Shown piece by piece: positions 6,046-6,526 of a DNA stretch of 6,526 nt. The notes beneath the pieces were generated by a model. It had not been told where the DNA came from and did no database searches. It saw only the letters and a program-made list of their open reading frames with translations. Source of the stretch: Burkholderiales bacterium (lineage in GTDB: Bacteria > Pseudomonadota > Gammaproteobacteria > Burkholderiales > Burkholderiaceae_C); contig CANFNE010000142.1 of NCBI GenBank assembly GCA_947448105.1, positions 1 through 6,526 on the forward strand, written 5' to 3'. A program made the position numbers and the translations under genes. Each line of letters begins with the position of its first letter. The stretch's first letter is position 1.

Positions 6046-6526
6046 ATGACCACCCAGAACCTGCTTGTTGAACTGTTGGTAGAAGAACTGCCGCCCAAGG
6101 CCCTGAAGAAATTGGGCTCCGCCTTTGCCAGCGTGCTGGCCGACAGCCTGAAGACCCAAGGCTTGGCCGACGCCGATGCCGCCGTCACCGACTTTGCCTC
6201 GCCCCGCCGCTTGGCGGTGCATGTGAGTGGCGTGAGCGCCCAAGCCGCTGACAAAGCCGTTTCGCAAAAACTCATGCCCGTGGCCGTGGGCCTGGACGCT
6301 ACCGGCGCCGCCACGCCCGCCCTGCTGAAAAAGCTCCAAGCCCTGGGCGCAGACGCGTCCGCCGTGAGCGGCCTCAAACGCGCCATGGACGGCAAGGCCG
6401 AAGCCCTGTTTTTTGAGAGCACGGTGCGCGGCGCCACGCTGGCCGAGGGCCTTCAAAAAGCCTTGAGTGACGCCATTGCCAAACTGCCCATCCCCAAGGT
6501 CATGGGCTACCAGCTGGAGCGCGACT
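6046..6526 (+). CDS. glyS: Glycyl-tRNA synthetase beta subunit (3' truncated)
   Basis: GlyS is the large beta subunit of the tetrameric glycyl-tRNA synthetase and recognises and binds tRNA-Gly for the alpha subunit. The frame is open from ATG at 6046 to the window end, giving 160 complete codons of a protein usually near 700 residues. The N-terminus reads [20 protein letters not shown], with the family's conserved E-E-L-P-P-K-A-L block at about 13-20. It is followed by [12 protein letters not shown] at about 49-60, where the S/A-P-R-R-L-A motif is diagnostic. The end of the window ([12 protein letters not shown]) fits the family's conserved K-x-M-R/G-W/Y region. It directly follows glyQ and is almost certainly cotranscribed, giving matched subunit supply. 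No frameshift or internal stop is seen in the visible part. Confidence 0.97.
   Translation, partial: MTTQNLLVELLVEELPPKALKKLGSAFASVLADSLKTQGLADADAAVTDFASPRRLAVHVSGVSAQAADKAVSQKLMPVAVGLDATGAATPALLKKLQALGADASAVSGLKRAMDGKAEALFFESTVRGATLAEGLQKALSDAIAKLPIPKVMGYQLERD

Overview
The window is GC-rich bacterial chromosome with short intergenic gaps. Its proteins look like those of a betaproteobacterium in Burkholderiales, most likely a member of Comamonadaceae. The family is inferred from remembered GlyQ and Lnt protein style, not from a search. Six genes can be supported. Both window ends cut through a gene, and no tRNA, rRNA, CRISPR array or transposase gene was seen.

Positions 2-2214 (+ strand) hold the 3' part of a CorC/YbeX-type CBS-domain gene and a complete lnt (apolipoprotein N-acyltransferase). 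They overlap by 4 bp and are probably cotranscribed. This matches the ybeZ-ybeY-ybeX-lnt cluster known from many proteobacteria.

Positions 2291-4907 (- strand) hold a two-gene unit transcribed leftward. The first gene encodes a bile acid:sodium symporter (BASS) family transporter. The second overlaps it by 20 bp and encodes a 586-residue metal-dependent amidohydrolase of the D-aminoacylase / N-acyl-D-amino-acid deacylase type. The tight coupling suggests uptake of an organic anion, possibly an N-acyl compound, followed by its hydrolysis, but the substrate is not known. The unit ends convergently with lnt across a 76-bp gap containing several small inverted repeats.

Positions 5033-6526 (+ strand) hold glyQ and the start of glyS, the alpha and beta subunits of the bacterial tetrameric glycyl-tRNA synthetase. 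They are separated by 17 bp. The 125-bp gap between the symporter gene and glyQ is divergent and must carry promoters for both directions. It also has a terminator-like hairpin ending 13 nt before the glyQ start.

The most unusual feature is inside glyQ. Relative to the usual family sequence, about 24 extra residues lie in frame between two strongly conserved blocks. They are encoded by a G/C-run-rich segment with inverted and direct repeats that resembles a small dispersed repeat element translated as part of an essential enzyme. Nothing else in the window points clearly to a new multi-gene system. The symporter-amidohydrolase pair is the only accessory-looking unit.
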